DNA of 64,000 bases from Ectothiorhodospiraceae bacterium (lineage in GTDB: Bacteria > Pseudomonadota > Gammaproteobacteria > HK1), in NCBI GenBank assembly GCA_024234875.1, contig JACKNM010000003.1, forward strand, positions 798,001 to 862,000, given 5' to 3'. A program made the translations under genes and the position numbers. The stretch's first letter is position 1, and every line of letters starts with the position of its first letter. Positions 41,859 to 53,000 of the stretch are shown piece by piece. The notes under the pieces are model-generated. The model was given only the letters and a program-made list of their open reading frames with translations, made no database searches and was not told the DNA's origin.

Positions 41859-44800
41859 CTACTCGGGAGGACATCGACCGATTCGTCGCCCGGCTACGCG
41901 CGCTGGGTGCGTCGCTGTGGCTCGAGGGCGAGGGGCTCGGCTACGAGGGTCCGCCGGAGACCATCACCGACGACGTCCTCGACGAGATGGTCGCGCGCAA
42001 GGCGGAGCTCGTCGCGTGGCTCTCGCGCAACGGCCCGGTCGGTGCCGCTCCCGCCGTGGAGACCGGCGCCGCGGTCGACGATGGGCCCCGCCCGATCGGG
42101 CGCGAGGCCGAGCTCCCGCTCAGCTTCGCGCAGAGCCGGCTGTGGTTCCTGACCGAGCTCGAGCCGGGCAGCGCGATCTACAACCTGCCGCTCGTCCTTC
42201 GCCTGCGCGGGCCACTCGACGCCGCGGTGCTCGGTCGCGCGATCGACCGGCTCGTCGCCCGGCACGAGTCCCTGCGCACCCGGTTCGTCGCCAACGAGGG
42301 ACGGCCGGTGCAGGTCGTCGACCCACCGCGGCCGGTCCGCCTCGCGATCGACGATCTTCGCGCTCATCCCGTAGCCGAGCGTGAAGCGGCGATGCGGCGG
42401 CTGGTCGAGGCCGAGATCGCGCAGCCGTTCGACGTCGCCGCCGGTCCGGTCCTGCGGGCGCGGCTGGTGCGGCTCGCCGACGAGGAGAACGTCTTCGTCC
42501 TCGTCGTGCACCATCTCGTGTCCGACGGCTGGTCGAGCGCGGTGGTGCTGCGCGAGCTCGCCGCGCTCTACCACGCCGAGCGCAGCGGTTCGCCCGATAC
42601 GCTGCCACCACTGCGCATCCAGTACGCCGACTATGCGGCGTGGCAGCGCGAGTGGCTGCAGGGCGAGCGGCTCGAGCGCCATCTCCGCTACTGGCGCGAG
42701 CATCTCACCGGCGCACCCGCGCTCGAGATGCCGGCGGATCGCCGTCGAGTCGGAATGCCGAGCGGCGGCGGCGCGTCGGAGCGCGCGGTGCTGCCGGCAT
42801 CGGTCGCCCGCGGGCTCGACGCGCTCTCGCGCACCGAGCGGGTCACGCCGTTCATGATCCTGCTGTCGGCGTTCTATCTGGTGCTCCAGCGCCACGCGCG
42901 TCAGGACGACCTGGTGGTCGGCACCCCGATCGCCAACCGCAATCGTGCCGAGATCGAGGACGTCGTCGGGTTCTTCGTGAACATGCTGCCGCTGCGGGCC
43001 GATCTGTCCGGCGCGCCGACGGTTCGCGCGTTGCTCCGGCGGGTGAAGCGTCTCGCGCTCGATGCCTACGCCCACCAGGACGTGCCGTTCGAGACCATCG
43101 TCGAGGCGCTCGAGCCGGACCGCGATCTGACCCGCAACCCGATCTTCCAGATCGCGTTCTCGCTGCAGAGCCCGCCGTCGGACGGCATCGCATTCGACGG
43201 CGTGACGCTCGCGCCGGAGGCGCTCGAGGTGCGCACCGCGCGCTTCGACCTCGAGATGCACGTGTGGCGCGACGCCGACCGCTGGACCGCCAGCCTGGTC
43301 TACGCGAACGACCTCTTCGACGCCGCCAGCGTACGCGGGATGCTCGACGTCTACGGGAGGCTGGTCGAGCAGGTGGTCGAGCGCCCGGACGCGCCGATCG
43401 ACGCCCTCGAGCTCGGCGACGTCACCGCCGGCTCGGCGCTCGTCGCGGGTCGGAACGCGACCGCCACCGACTACCCGCGCGACGCGACGATCGACCGGCT
43501 GTTCGAGGCGGTGGCGCGCGAGCGCCCCGACGTCGTCGCCATGCGCCACGGCGAGCGGAGTCTCACCTACCGCGAGCTGGAGTCGGAATCGGGGCGCGTC
43601 GCGCGCTGGCTCACCGCGCACGGGGTCGGACCGGACGTGCCGGTCGGGGTGCTGGCCGAGCGCTCGCCGGAGATGATCGTCACCTGGCTCGCGGTGCTGC
43701 GCGCGGGCGGCGCCTACGTCCCGCTCGACCCCGAGCACCCGCCGGAGCGCCTGGCGTTCATGCTCGAGGACGTGGGCGCTCCGGTGCTGGTGGCCGGCCG
43801 CGCGCTGCTCGATCGGGTCGGTGGCTTCGCCGGCGCGGTGCTGCGCATCGGCGCCGACGGTGATGCACTGCCGGCCGACGACGGGGCGTCACTGCCCCGG
43901 CCGGCGACCACCGCCGAGTCGCTCGCCTACATCGTCTACACCTCCGGCTCGACCGGCCGCCCGAAGGGCGTCGCGGTGCCGCATCGCGGGGTGGTGCGGC
44001 TGGTCCGCGGCACCGACTACCTCCAGCTCGGCCCCGAGGACGTCGTGGCGCAGATCTCGAATGCCTCGTTCGACGCTGCCACCTTCGAGATCTGGGGGGC
44101 GCTGCTGAACGGCGGGCGGCTCGAGGTCGCCGACCGCGACACCGTGCTCTCGCCGCAGCGCCTCGCCGCGTTCCTGGGCGAGCGGGGCGTGAGCGCGCTG
44201 TTCCTGACCACCGCGCTGTTCAACCAGGTGGTGCGCGAGGTGCCGGGATGCTTCGCCGGTGTCGGCACGGTGCTGTTCGGCGGTGAGGCTGCCGATCCCG
44301 CGGTGGTGCGTCGCGCGCTGGCCGAGGGCGGTCAGCGCCGACTGCTCAACGTCTACGGGCCGACCGAGAGCACGACCTTCGCCAGCTGGCACGAGGTCAC
44401 CGCGGTCGCTGCCGACGCCGTCGGCGTGCCCATCGGCATCGCCATCGCCAACACCCGCCTGCACGTGCTGGACGCGCGCATGCGCCCGGTGCCGGTGGGG
44501 GTGCCGGGCGAGCTTCTGATCGGTGGCGACGGGCTCGCGCGAGGCTACTGGAACCGCCCCGAGCTCACCGCCGAGCGCTTCGTCGAGGTCGACCTCGGTG
44601 ACGCGCTGCCCGAACGCCTCTACCGCACCGGCGATCTGGTGCGACGCCATGCCGACGGTGCGCTCGAGTTCCTCGGTCGCATCGACCACCAGGTGAAGAT
44701 CCGCGGCTTCCGGGTGGAGCTGGGTGAGATCGAGAGCTGTCTGCGCGCGCACGAGGCCGTCGCCGAGGCGGTGGTGCTGTGTCGCGAGGACACCCCGGGC

Positions 44801-45367
44801 GATCGACGCCTGGTCGGCTACTACAGCTGTGTCGCCGCGCCGGTCGGGCCACCCGCGTTGCGCGATCACCTGCGCCGGACGTTACCCGCCTACATGGTGC
44901 CGACGGCGCTGGTCCAGCTCGATGCGATGCCGCTCAATCCGAACGGCAAGATCGACCGCGCCGCGTTGCCGGCACCGGCCGGGGAGCGCCAGCTCGAGAC
45001 CGAGGCGGTGGCTCCACGCGACGACCTCGAGCGACGCATCGCCGCCGTCTGGGGTGACCTGCTCGGCATCGAGCACGTCGGCGTGAACGACAGCTTCTTC
45101 GACCTCGGCGGCAACTCGCTGCTGTTGGTGCGCATCCGGCACGCGCTCGGCGCGCAGCTCGGGCGCGAGGTCGCGATGACCGACCTGTTCCGGTTCCCCA
45201 CCGTCGCCGAGCTCGCGAGTCATCTCGGCCGAGACGCCCAAGGGTCGACCGAGACCACGACCTCCGAGGCGGTCGACGCCGCCCGCGACCGCGCGCGCCG
45301 GCAGGGCGACGCGATGCGCGCGGCGATGCGTCGGCGCCGGGGCCTGCGCGAGGGTGCCTCGCAGTGA
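41855..45367 (+). CDS. NRPS, one module: TubC docking-C-A(Ile-like)-PCP
   Basis: 1170 residues. An N-terminal TubC-type docking domain (about 1-56; ASLWLEGEGLGYEGPPETI) is followed by C5 with HHLVSDG near 218, and A5 with YTSGSTGRPKG near 692 and code DAFFLGVTFK (isoleucine type). The PCP has GGNS with its serine at 1088, then an Arg-rich tail. There is no methyltransferase. The GTG at 41855 overlaps the previous stop (GTGA) with GAGG 6 bases upstream. Its product passes to the PKS module encoded next, so the Ile-like residue would become the amino part of a statine-type unit. Confidence 0.94.
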
Positions 45368-48300
45368 GCGCCGGCCTGCCCGAGCACGCGGTCGCCGTCG
45401 TCGGCGTCGCCGGGCGCTTCCCCGGGGCCGCGGATGCGCGCGCGCTGTGGCGGAACCTGGTCGGTGGCGTCGAATCGGTCACCTTCTTCGACGACGAGAC
45501 GCTGCGCGCGGCCGGCGTCCCGGACGCGCTGCTCGCCAATCCCGCGTACGTCAGGGCCAAGCCGGTGCTCGACGACGCCGAGTGCTTCGACGCCGCCTTC
45601 TTCGGCTACACGCCACGCGAGGCGGAGCTGATCGACCCGCAGCAGCGGGTGTTCCTCGAGTGCGCCTGGCACGCCATCGAGGACGCCGGCCACGACCCGC
45701 GCGGCATCGCGGCGCCGGTCGGCGTGTTCGCGGGCATGAGCATGTCCGCCTACGCCCACAGCGCGGCCTACCGGCGCGCCGTCGGCAGTCGCGGCGGGCT
45801 GGATCTGGTGCTCGGCACCGACAAGGACTTCCTCAGCACCAGGGTCTCCTACGAGCTCGACCTCACCGGCCCCGGCCTCACCGTGCAGACCGCGTGCTCG
45901 ACCTCGCTGGTGGCGGTGGCGCTCGCCTGCCAGAGCCTGGTCGACTACCAGTGCGACGCCGCGCTCGCCGGCGGGGTCTCGGTGCGCATCCCGCGCATCA
46001 CCGGTTACCTCTACCAGGACGGCGGCATCGCCTCGCCCGACGGACACTGCCGGCCGTTCGACGCCCGCGCCGCCGGCACCATCGGCGGCGAGGGGGTGGC
46101 GGTGGTGATGCTCAAGCGCCTCGCCGATGCGCTCGCCGACGGCGATCCGGTGCGGGCGGTGATCCGGGGCTGGGCGCTCAACAACGACGGTGCGCGCAAG
46201 GTCGGCTTCACCGCGCCCGGGGTCGACACCCAGAGCGAGGTGGTCGCCACCGCGCAGGCGCTGGCCGAGGTCGAGCCCGAGACCATCTCCTACGTCGAGG
46301 CGCACGGTACCGGCACCGCGCTCGGCGACCCGATCGAGATCGCGGCACTGGCCCGCGCATTCGCGACCGACGGGCCGCGTGCACGCCCCTGTCTGGTGGG
46401 CTCGGTGAAGAGCAATCTCGGGCATCTCGACGCCGCCGCCGGGGTCACCGGACTGGTCAAGACGGTGCTCGCGCTCGAGCACCGGACGATCCCGGCGACG
46501 CTGCACTTCACCGCGCCGAACCCGGACCTGCGGATCGAGACGACGCCGTTTCGCATCGCCGACCGCACCGTCGCCTGGGAGTGCGAGGGGCCGCGTCGGG
46601 CCGGGGTGAGCTCGTTCGGCATCGGTGGCACCAACGCCCACGTGGTGGTCGAGGAGGCGCCGGTGCGCGTCGCCACCGAGACCTCGCGACCACACGAGGT
46701 GCTGGTCCTGTCGGCGCGTACGCGGACGTCGCTGGCGGCGATGGCCGAGGCCCTCGCGGCGCGATTCGACGACACCGACGCACCCGCCCTCGGCGACGCG
46801 GCGCACACCCTCGCCGTGGGGCGCCACGCCTTCGACCTGCGCCTGGCGGTGGCGGCGACGACCGCCGAGGAGGCGTCGCGGGGGCTTCGCGCCGCCGCCG
46901 CGAGCGTCGCCGACGGCGGCGGGCGCGCCGCCGTCTCCGGCCGTCGGGTCGCCTTCCTGTTTCCCGGCCAGGGGGCACAGCACCCCGGGATGGGGCGCGA
47001 CCTCTACCACGCCGAGCCGGTCTACCGGGCGGTGGTCGACGCCTGCGCCGAGCGGCTGATCCCGGCCCTCGGCTTGGATCTGCGCGAGCTCCTGCTGCTC
47101 GCGCCCGATGCCGACCCGGTCGCGGTCGAGCGCGCGGCGGAGCGCCTGCGCGCCACCGCGGTCGCGCAACCCGCGTTGTTCGTCGTCGAGTACGCGCTCG
47201 CGCGTCTCTGCATGGCCTACGGGGTGACGCCCGACGCGATGCTCGGCCACAGCATCGGCGAGTACGTCGCGGCCTGCCTCGCAGGGGTGATGGACGAGTC
47301 GGACGCGCTGGCGCTGGTGGCGGCGCGCGGGGCGTTGATGCAGTCGCTGCCGGGCGGGTCGATGTTGGCGGTTCCGATGCCGGTCGAGGCGGTCGCCCCG
47401 CTGCTGGCGGACGGCGTCGAGGTCGCGGCAATCAACGAGCCGGGTGCGTGCGTCGTGTCGGGCCCGACCGCGGCGGTCGACGCACTCCGCGCAACGCTCG
47501 CCGCACAAGGGATCGAAGGTCGTGCGCTGCACACCTCGCACGCCTTCCACTCGCCGATGATGGAGCCGATTCTCGAGGCCTTCGCCGCCCGCGTCCGCGA
47601 GGTGCCGCTGCGAGCGCCGGAGATCCCCTACGTCTCGAACCTGACCGGGACCTGGATCACCGCCGAGGCGGCCACCGACCCCGACTACTGGTGCCGGCAT
47701 CTGCGCCACGCGGTGCGTTTCGCCGATGGCGTCGCGGTCCTGCTCGAGTCGCCGCAGCGGGTGATCGTCGAGGTCGGTCCCGGCGCCGCGCTGGGCGCGC
47801 TGGTCGGGCGGCATCCGCAGCGCGTCGAGTCGCACACGGTCCTCGCCGCGATGCGGCATCCGCGCCGTCCCGAGCCCGACACCCGGGTGCTGGTGCAGGC
47901 GTTGGGCGCGGCCTGGTGCGCCGGGGTCGCCGTCGACTGGAGCGCCTGGCGCGCCGAGTATCCCGCCCGCCGGGTGTCACTGCCAGGCTACGCCTTCGAG
48001 CGGCGCCGTTACCTGTTGGTCGACGCCCCGGCGGTGGGCGACGCGAGCGTCGAGCCGGCGCCGTCGACGGTATTCTCGGGCGAGCGGCTCCCCCTCGACC
48101 GCTGGCTCAACGTCCCGGTCTGGCGTCGCGGCGCGGTGACGCTCGTCGACGCGACGCCGTCGACGGCCGCGGGGTCGGCCTCCCTGGTCCTGGCCGAGCC
48201 CGGGCCGCTCGGCGACGCGGTCTGTGCCGCGCTCGCCACCGGTGGGCCGGTGGTCCGGGTGCGTCCCGGATCCGGGTTCGCCGACGACGGCGAGACGCTG

Positions 48301-50016
48301 ACCCTCGCGCCGTCGGTGCCCGAGGACCACCGCCACCTCGCCCGCGCGTTGCGGGCGCGCGGGCTACGACCCCGGCGGCTGGTGGTGCTGTGGGCGGCCG
48401 AGGGCTCCTGCACGCCCGAGGACGCGGTGGCGCGCGCCTTCCACGCTCCCCTGCTGGTGGTGCAGGCGCTGGCGCAGGACGACCCTGGCCTGCGTCTCGA
48501 CGTGGTGGTGGCGACTCGTGGCGCGTTCGAGGTCACCGGCACCGAGGCCCTCACCGCCGAGCACGCGACGGCGACCGGCCCGGTGCGGGCCATCCCCGGC
48601 GAGTACCCCGGCATCGCCTGCCGGCTGGTCGACCTGCCGGGTGCCGCCGAGGTGGAGGTGCGCGACTGGCGCGCCGCCGCGGTGCTGCGCGAGCTGTCGG
48701 ATCTCGGCTCCGGTCCGACCAGGGTCACCGCGGACCGCGTCTGCGCGTGGCGCGGTGGCTATCGTTGGACGCTCGGCTTCGAGCCACTGCCCGCGACCGA
48801 GCCCGTCCGCCAGAGTGGTGGCGGGCGAGGCTGCCTGCTGGTGACCGGCGGGCTCGGCGGCATCGGGCTGACCCTCGCCAACCACCTCACCGATGCGCAG
48901 GCGCGCGGTGCCCGCGCGGTGGTGCTGGTCTCGCGGTCCGGTCTTCCGGCCGGCCTGGGCCAGGCCGAGACGCCCGCGGTGGACCCGGCCCTGGCGTCCC
49001 GTCTCGCGGCGGTGGCGGCGATCGAGGCCCGGGGCGTGGAGGTGGTGGTCGAGGTTGCCGACGTCGCCGACGCCGCGGCGATGCGGGCGGTGGTCGCGCG
49101 CGCGGTCGCCCGCTTCGGCTCGGTCGACGCCGTGGTCCACGCCGCCGGTGTGCCGGCGGGTGGCGTGGTGCACCTCGAGCGCCCGGAGACCCTGGACGCG
49201 GTGCTGGCGCCGAAGGTGCGCGGCACGCGCGTCCTGCTCGACGCGCTGCGCGGCCAGCGCCCGCGCTTCGTGGCCCTGTGCGGTTCCCTGGCCGCCCATC
49301 TCGACATCCCGGGACAGGCGAGCTACGTCGCCGCCAACGCCTTCCTCGACGCGGTCGCGGCCGAGCACCGGCGTGGCGCCGAGTTCCCGGTGGTGGCGGT
49401 CGACTGGGACACCTGGGCCGAGGTCGGGATGGCGGTCGCGGCGGTGGCCGACCGGGCCGCCGACGACGCGGGGCGGATGCGGGTCGAGCGCGGGATCACG
49501 CCGGCCGAGGGGGGGGCGATTCTCGACTGCGCGCTGGCCGCGGGGCAGGCTCAGGTCGCGGTGTGCACCGAGCGCTTCACCTACGGCGCGCCGGTGATGC
49601 TCCCCGGCGCCGCGCCGGGCGGCGAGACGACCGCTGACATCGACCACCAGCCGGCGGAGGGACGACCGGAGACCTCGACGCCGTACGCCGCGCCGCAGAC
49701 GCCACTCGAGAAGGCGGTGGTGCGCATCTGGGAGGAGGCCTTCGGCTACCGGGGCCTCGGCGTCGACGACGACTTCTTCGACCTCGGCGGGCATTCCCTG
49801 CTCGCGGTCCAGATCGTCTCGCGCCTCGGTGCGGAGCTCGGGCTGACCCTGACCGTGGAGGCCCTGTTCGAGGCGCCGACGGTGCGTGCGCTGGTGCGCC
49901 GGGCCGAGGGCGAGGGGTCATCGCCCGACGCTGCCGGCGACGGCATGGACGACGTGATGGACCTCGTCGAGCAGCTCTCGGAGGAAGAGGTGCTGCGCAT
50001 GCTGGGGGAGCGCTGA
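45364..50016 (+). CDS. Type I PKS module: KS-AT-KR-ACP
   Basis: 1550 residues. KS has TACSTS (Cys178), EAHGTGT and KSNLGHLDAA. AT has GHSIGEY (Ser630) and HAFHSPMM; HAFH is the malonyl-CoA-selecting form. KR has GGLGGIG near 1162 and a complete Ser, Tyr1321, Asn set (SYVAAN). The ACP has GGHS (Ser1478). I see no DH, ER or methyltransferase; the 300-residue stretch between AT and KR fits the KR structural subdomain. It should add one malonate and leave a beta-hydroxyl on the chain ending in the Ile-like residue. The GTG at 45364 overlaps the previous stop. The acidic tail holds QLSEEEVLRML, like protein 1. Confidence 0.95.
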   Translation: MSAGLPEHAVAVVGVAGRFPGAADARALWRNLVGGVESVTFFDDETLRAAGVPDALLANPAYVRAKPVLDDAECFDAAFFGYTPREAELIDPQQRVFLECAWHAIEDAGHDPRGIAAPVGVFAGMSMSAYAHSAAYRRAVGSRGGLDLVLGTDKDFLSTRVSYELDLTGPGLTVQTACSTSLVAVALACQSLVDYQCDAALAGGVSVRIPRITGYLYQDGGIASPDGHCRPFDARAAGTIGGEGVAVVMLKRLADALADGDPVRAVIRGWALNNDGARKVGFTAPGVDTQSEVVATAQALAEVEPETISYVEAHGTGTALGDPIEIAALARAFATDGPRARPCLVGSVKSNLGHLDAAAGVTGLVKTVLALEHRTIPATLHFTAPNPDLRIETTPFRIADRTVAWECEGPRRAGVSSFGIGGTNAHVVVEEAPVRVATETSRPHEVLVLSARTRTSLAAMAEALAARFDDTDAPALGDAAHTLAVGRHAFDLRLAVAATTAEEASRGLRAAAASVADGGGRAAVSGRRVAFLFPGQGAQHPGMGRDLYHAEPVYRAVVDACAERLIPALGLDLRELLLLAPDADPVAVERAAERLRATAVAQPALFVVEYALARLCMAYGVTPDAMLGHSIGEYVAACLAGVMDESDALALVAARGALMQSLPGGSMLAVPMPVEAVAPLLADGVEVAAINEPGACVVSGPTAAVDALRATLAAQGIEGRALHTSHAFHSPMMEPILEAFAARVREVPLRAPEIPYVSNLTGTWITAEAATDPDYWCRHLRHAVRFADGVAVLLESPQRVIVEVGPGAALGALVGRHPQRVESHTVLAAMRHPRRPEPDTRVLVQALGAAWCAGVAVDWSAWRAEYPARRVSLPGYAFERRRYLLVDAPAVGDASVEPAPSTVFSGERLPLDRWLNVPVWRRGAVTLVDATPSTAAGSASLVLAEPGPLGDAVCAALATGGPVVRVRPGSGFADDGETLTLAPSVPEDHRHLARALRARGLRPRRLVVLWAAEGSCTPEDAVARAFHAPLLVVQALAQDDPGLRLDVVVATRGAFEVTGTEALTAEHATATGPVRAIPGEYPGIACRLVDLPGAAEVEVRDWRAAAVLRELSDLGSGPTRVTADRVCAWRGGYRWTLGFEPLPATEPVRQSGGGRGCLLVTGGLGGIGLTLANHLTDAQARGARAVVLVSRSGLPAGLGQAETPAVDPALASRLAAVAAIEARGVEVVVEVADVADAAAMRAVVARAVARFGSVDAVVHAAGVPAGGVVHLERPETLDAVLAPKVRGTRVLLDALRGQRPRFVALCGSLAAHLDIPGQASYVAANAFLDAVAAEHRRGAEFPVVAVDWDTWAEVGMAVAAVADRAADDAGRMRVERGITPAEGGAILDCALAAGQAQVAVCTERFTYGAPVMLPGAAPGGETTADIDHQPAEGRPETSTPYAAPQTPLEKAVVRIWEEAFGYRGLGVDDDFFDLGGHSLLAVQIVSRLGAELGLTLTVEALFEAPTVRALVRRAEGEGSSPDAAGDGMDDVMDLVEQLSEEEVLRMLGER

Positions 50017-50084
50017 TGAACGTCCCCACGCGAGCGATCGGGATCGCGCGGAGTGCGGCATCCGAGACGGGTGAGCCGCGATGA
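50016..50084 (+). CDS. 22-residue ORF bridging two synthase genes
   Basis: ATG at 50016 shares a base with the preceding stop (TGATG), follows GGGGGAG at 5 bases, and reads MNVPTRAIGIARSAASETGE-PR. Its TGA overlaps the ATG of the next synthase gene (ATGA). Every other junction in the operon is a direct overlap; this short frame exactly fills the only gap. It could carry translating ribosomes across the junction. No homology is claimed, and expression is untested. Confidence 0.4.
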   Translation: MNVPTRAIGIARSAASETGEPR

Positions 50085-53000
50085 GCGGGCCGTCGGAGCC
50101 GAGGCCGGTCCCGGTGACCGGCGACGCGTCTTCCGCGGCACGTCGGCGTGAGCTGGCCGAGCGCCTGGCGCAGGCGCGCGGCCTCGACGCGCGTCGCCTG
50201 CCGCTCGCGCCGCGCCCGGCGGGGACCGACGCGGTTCCGCTCACCTTCGCCCAGGAAGGCATGTGGTTCGTCGAGCAGACGCGCCCCGGCTCCACGACCT
50301 ACAACCTGGTCCTGCCCCACGCGTTGCCGGCGCCGGTCCACCGCGCGGAGGTCGAGCGGGCGTTGGCGGCTCTGGTCGCTCGCCACGGTGCGCTGCGCAC
50401 GGTGCTCGACGGTGCCGGCGCGAGCCCGACCATGCGCATGGTCGATGGTTGGGTGCCGGCGCTCGAGGTGGTGGAGGCGGCCCCCGACGTCGATCCGGCC
50501 CGCGCGCTGCGCGCGGCGGTCCTCCACGAGCTCGGGACCCCGTTCGATCTCGCGGGTGGACCGCTGTTGCGGGCGCGCCTGGTCCTCGATCGCGCCGGCG
50601 GCGCGGTGCTGCTGCTCGCGGTGCACCATCTGGTCGCCGACGGCTGGTCGCTCGCGCTGATCACCGAGGAGCTCGACGCGCTCTGTGAGGCGGCGCGTGA
50701 CGGCACCGAGGCGGCGCTGCCGGCGTTGCCGATCGAGTACGCGGACTTCGCCTGGTGGCAACGGCGCTGGAGCACCACGCGGGCGTTCGAGAGCCGCGTC
50801 GAGCGCTGCGTCGAGCGGCTGCGCGGCCTCGAGCCGCTCGAGCTGCCGACCGACCATCCGCGCCCGGCCGTACCCTCGTTTCGCGGTGGGGCGGAGGTGC
50901 TGGTCATCGACGGCGCGCTCCGCGATCGGGTGCGGGGCCTCGCGCGCGCCGGGGGTGCGAGTGAGTTCGTCACCCTGCTCGCCGCGTTCTTCGTGCTGCT
51001 GCACCGCTATACCGGGCAGACCGATCTGGTGGTCGGCGTGCCGCTGTCGCTGCGCGGTCGGCCCGAGCTGGCGCGGGTCGTCGGTCTGTTGGTCAACATG
51101 GGCGTGTTGCGCCTGGACCTCGCCGGCGAGCCGAGCTTCGCCGACGTTCTCGGCCGGGTGCGGGCGGCGGTGGCCCAGGCGCTGGACGAATCCGACGTGC
51201 CCTACGAGCGCCTGGTCCAGGTCCTGAGCCCGGACCGGGACCTCTCGCGCAATCCCCTGTTCCAGGTCGCGTTCAACCTCGAGAGCCCGCCGGTGAGCGG
51301 GCGCGGGGACGGGCTGGCCGTCGGCGGCGATGCGCAGGCGCGCGGCGACGCCCCGCTCAACGAGAGCACCAAGTTCGATCTCGAGGTCGCCGGCCGCGAG
51401 CGCGACGGGGTGCTGCAGCTCGTCTTCATCTACAGCGCCGAGCTGTTCGAGGCGGCGACGGTGCGGCGGATGATCGCGCACTACCGCCGGTTGCTCGAGC
51501 GCGCGGCCGAGGTGGCGGAGCGGCCGGTGCGCGGGCTGGTGCTACTCGGTGCCGAGGAGCGCCGCGCCATCGTCGAGGACTGGAACGCCACCGCGCACCG
51601 CTACCCGCGCGAGGCGTCGATCCCGGCCCTGCTCGAGGCGGTGGTCGACGCGCGTCCGGACGCGCTCGCGGTCCGTTTCGGCGACGACGCGCTCGACTAC
51701 GCGGCGCTCGATGCGCGCGCGAACCGCCTCGCCGCCTGGCTCACCGCGCATGGGGTCGGCGCCGGGACCCCGGTGGGGGTGCTGCTCGAGCGCGGGGTCG
51801 ACATGGTGGTGACCTGGCTCGCCGCGCTCAAGGCCGGTGGTGCCTACGTGCCGCTCGACCCCGAGCACCCGACCCCGCGCCTCGAGCTGATGCTCGACGA
51901 CGCCGGCGCGCCGGTGGTGGTGACGACCGAGGCGCTCGCGGCGCGAGTTCCCGGGTTCGCCGGCCGGGTGTTGCGGCTCGACCGCGACGCGGCGCAGATC
52001 GCCGCCTGCGCGTCGGCGCGGCTGCCGTCGGTCGCCGGTGGGGATGCGCTCGCCTACGTCGTGTACACCTCCGGCTCCACCGGTCGGCCGAAGGGCGTGG
52101 CGGTCCCGCACCGCGGGGTGGTCCGCCTGGTGCGCGATACCGACTACGTGTCGCTCGACCCCGACGACGTGGTGGTGCAGCTCTCGAACGCGTCGTTCGA
52201 TGCCGCGACGTTCGAGATCTGGGGTGCGCTGCTCAACGGCGCCCGCGTCGAGGGTGTCGACCGCGACACCGCGCTGCGCCCGGGCGCGCTCGCCGACTTC
52301 CTGCGCGCGCGCGGCGCGACCACGCTGTTCGTCACCACCGCGCTGTTCAACCAGGTCGCGCGCGAGGCGCCCGCGTGCTTCGCGCCGCTGCGCACGGTGC
52401 TGTTCGGGGGTGAGGCGGTCGACCCGCGCAGCGTGCGCCGGGTCCTCGACGCGCAGCCGCCGCGACGGCTCCTGCACGTCTACGGCCCGACCGAGTCGAC
52501 CACCTTCGCGACCTGGCACGTGGTCCGGTCGGTGGCGGCCGATGCCCGCACCATCCCCATCGGCATGCCGATCGCGAACACCACCGCGTACGTCCTGGAC
52601 CCGCAGCGCGAGCCGGTTCCGGTCGGCGTCCCCGGCGAGCTCTATCTCGGCGGCGACGGGCTTGCGCTCGGCTATCTCGGCCAGGACGCGCTGACCGCCG
52701 AGCGCTTCGTCCCCGACCCGTTCGGCGCGGTCGGTGCGCGTCTCTATCGCACCGGGGACCGGGTGCGACGGCGCGCCGACGGCGCGATCGAGTTCCTCGG
52801 CCGCCTCGACCACCAGATCAAGCTCCGCGGCTTCCGCATCGAGCTGCCGGAGATCGAGACGGTGCTCGCCCGCCAGCCCGAGGTCGGCGAGGTGGTGGTG
52901 CTGCTGCGCGAGGATCGCCCGGGTGATCAGCGCCTGGTCGCCTACCTGACACCGGCCGCTGAGGCAGCGGCGCGACCCGATCCGGTGGCGTTGCGTGCCG

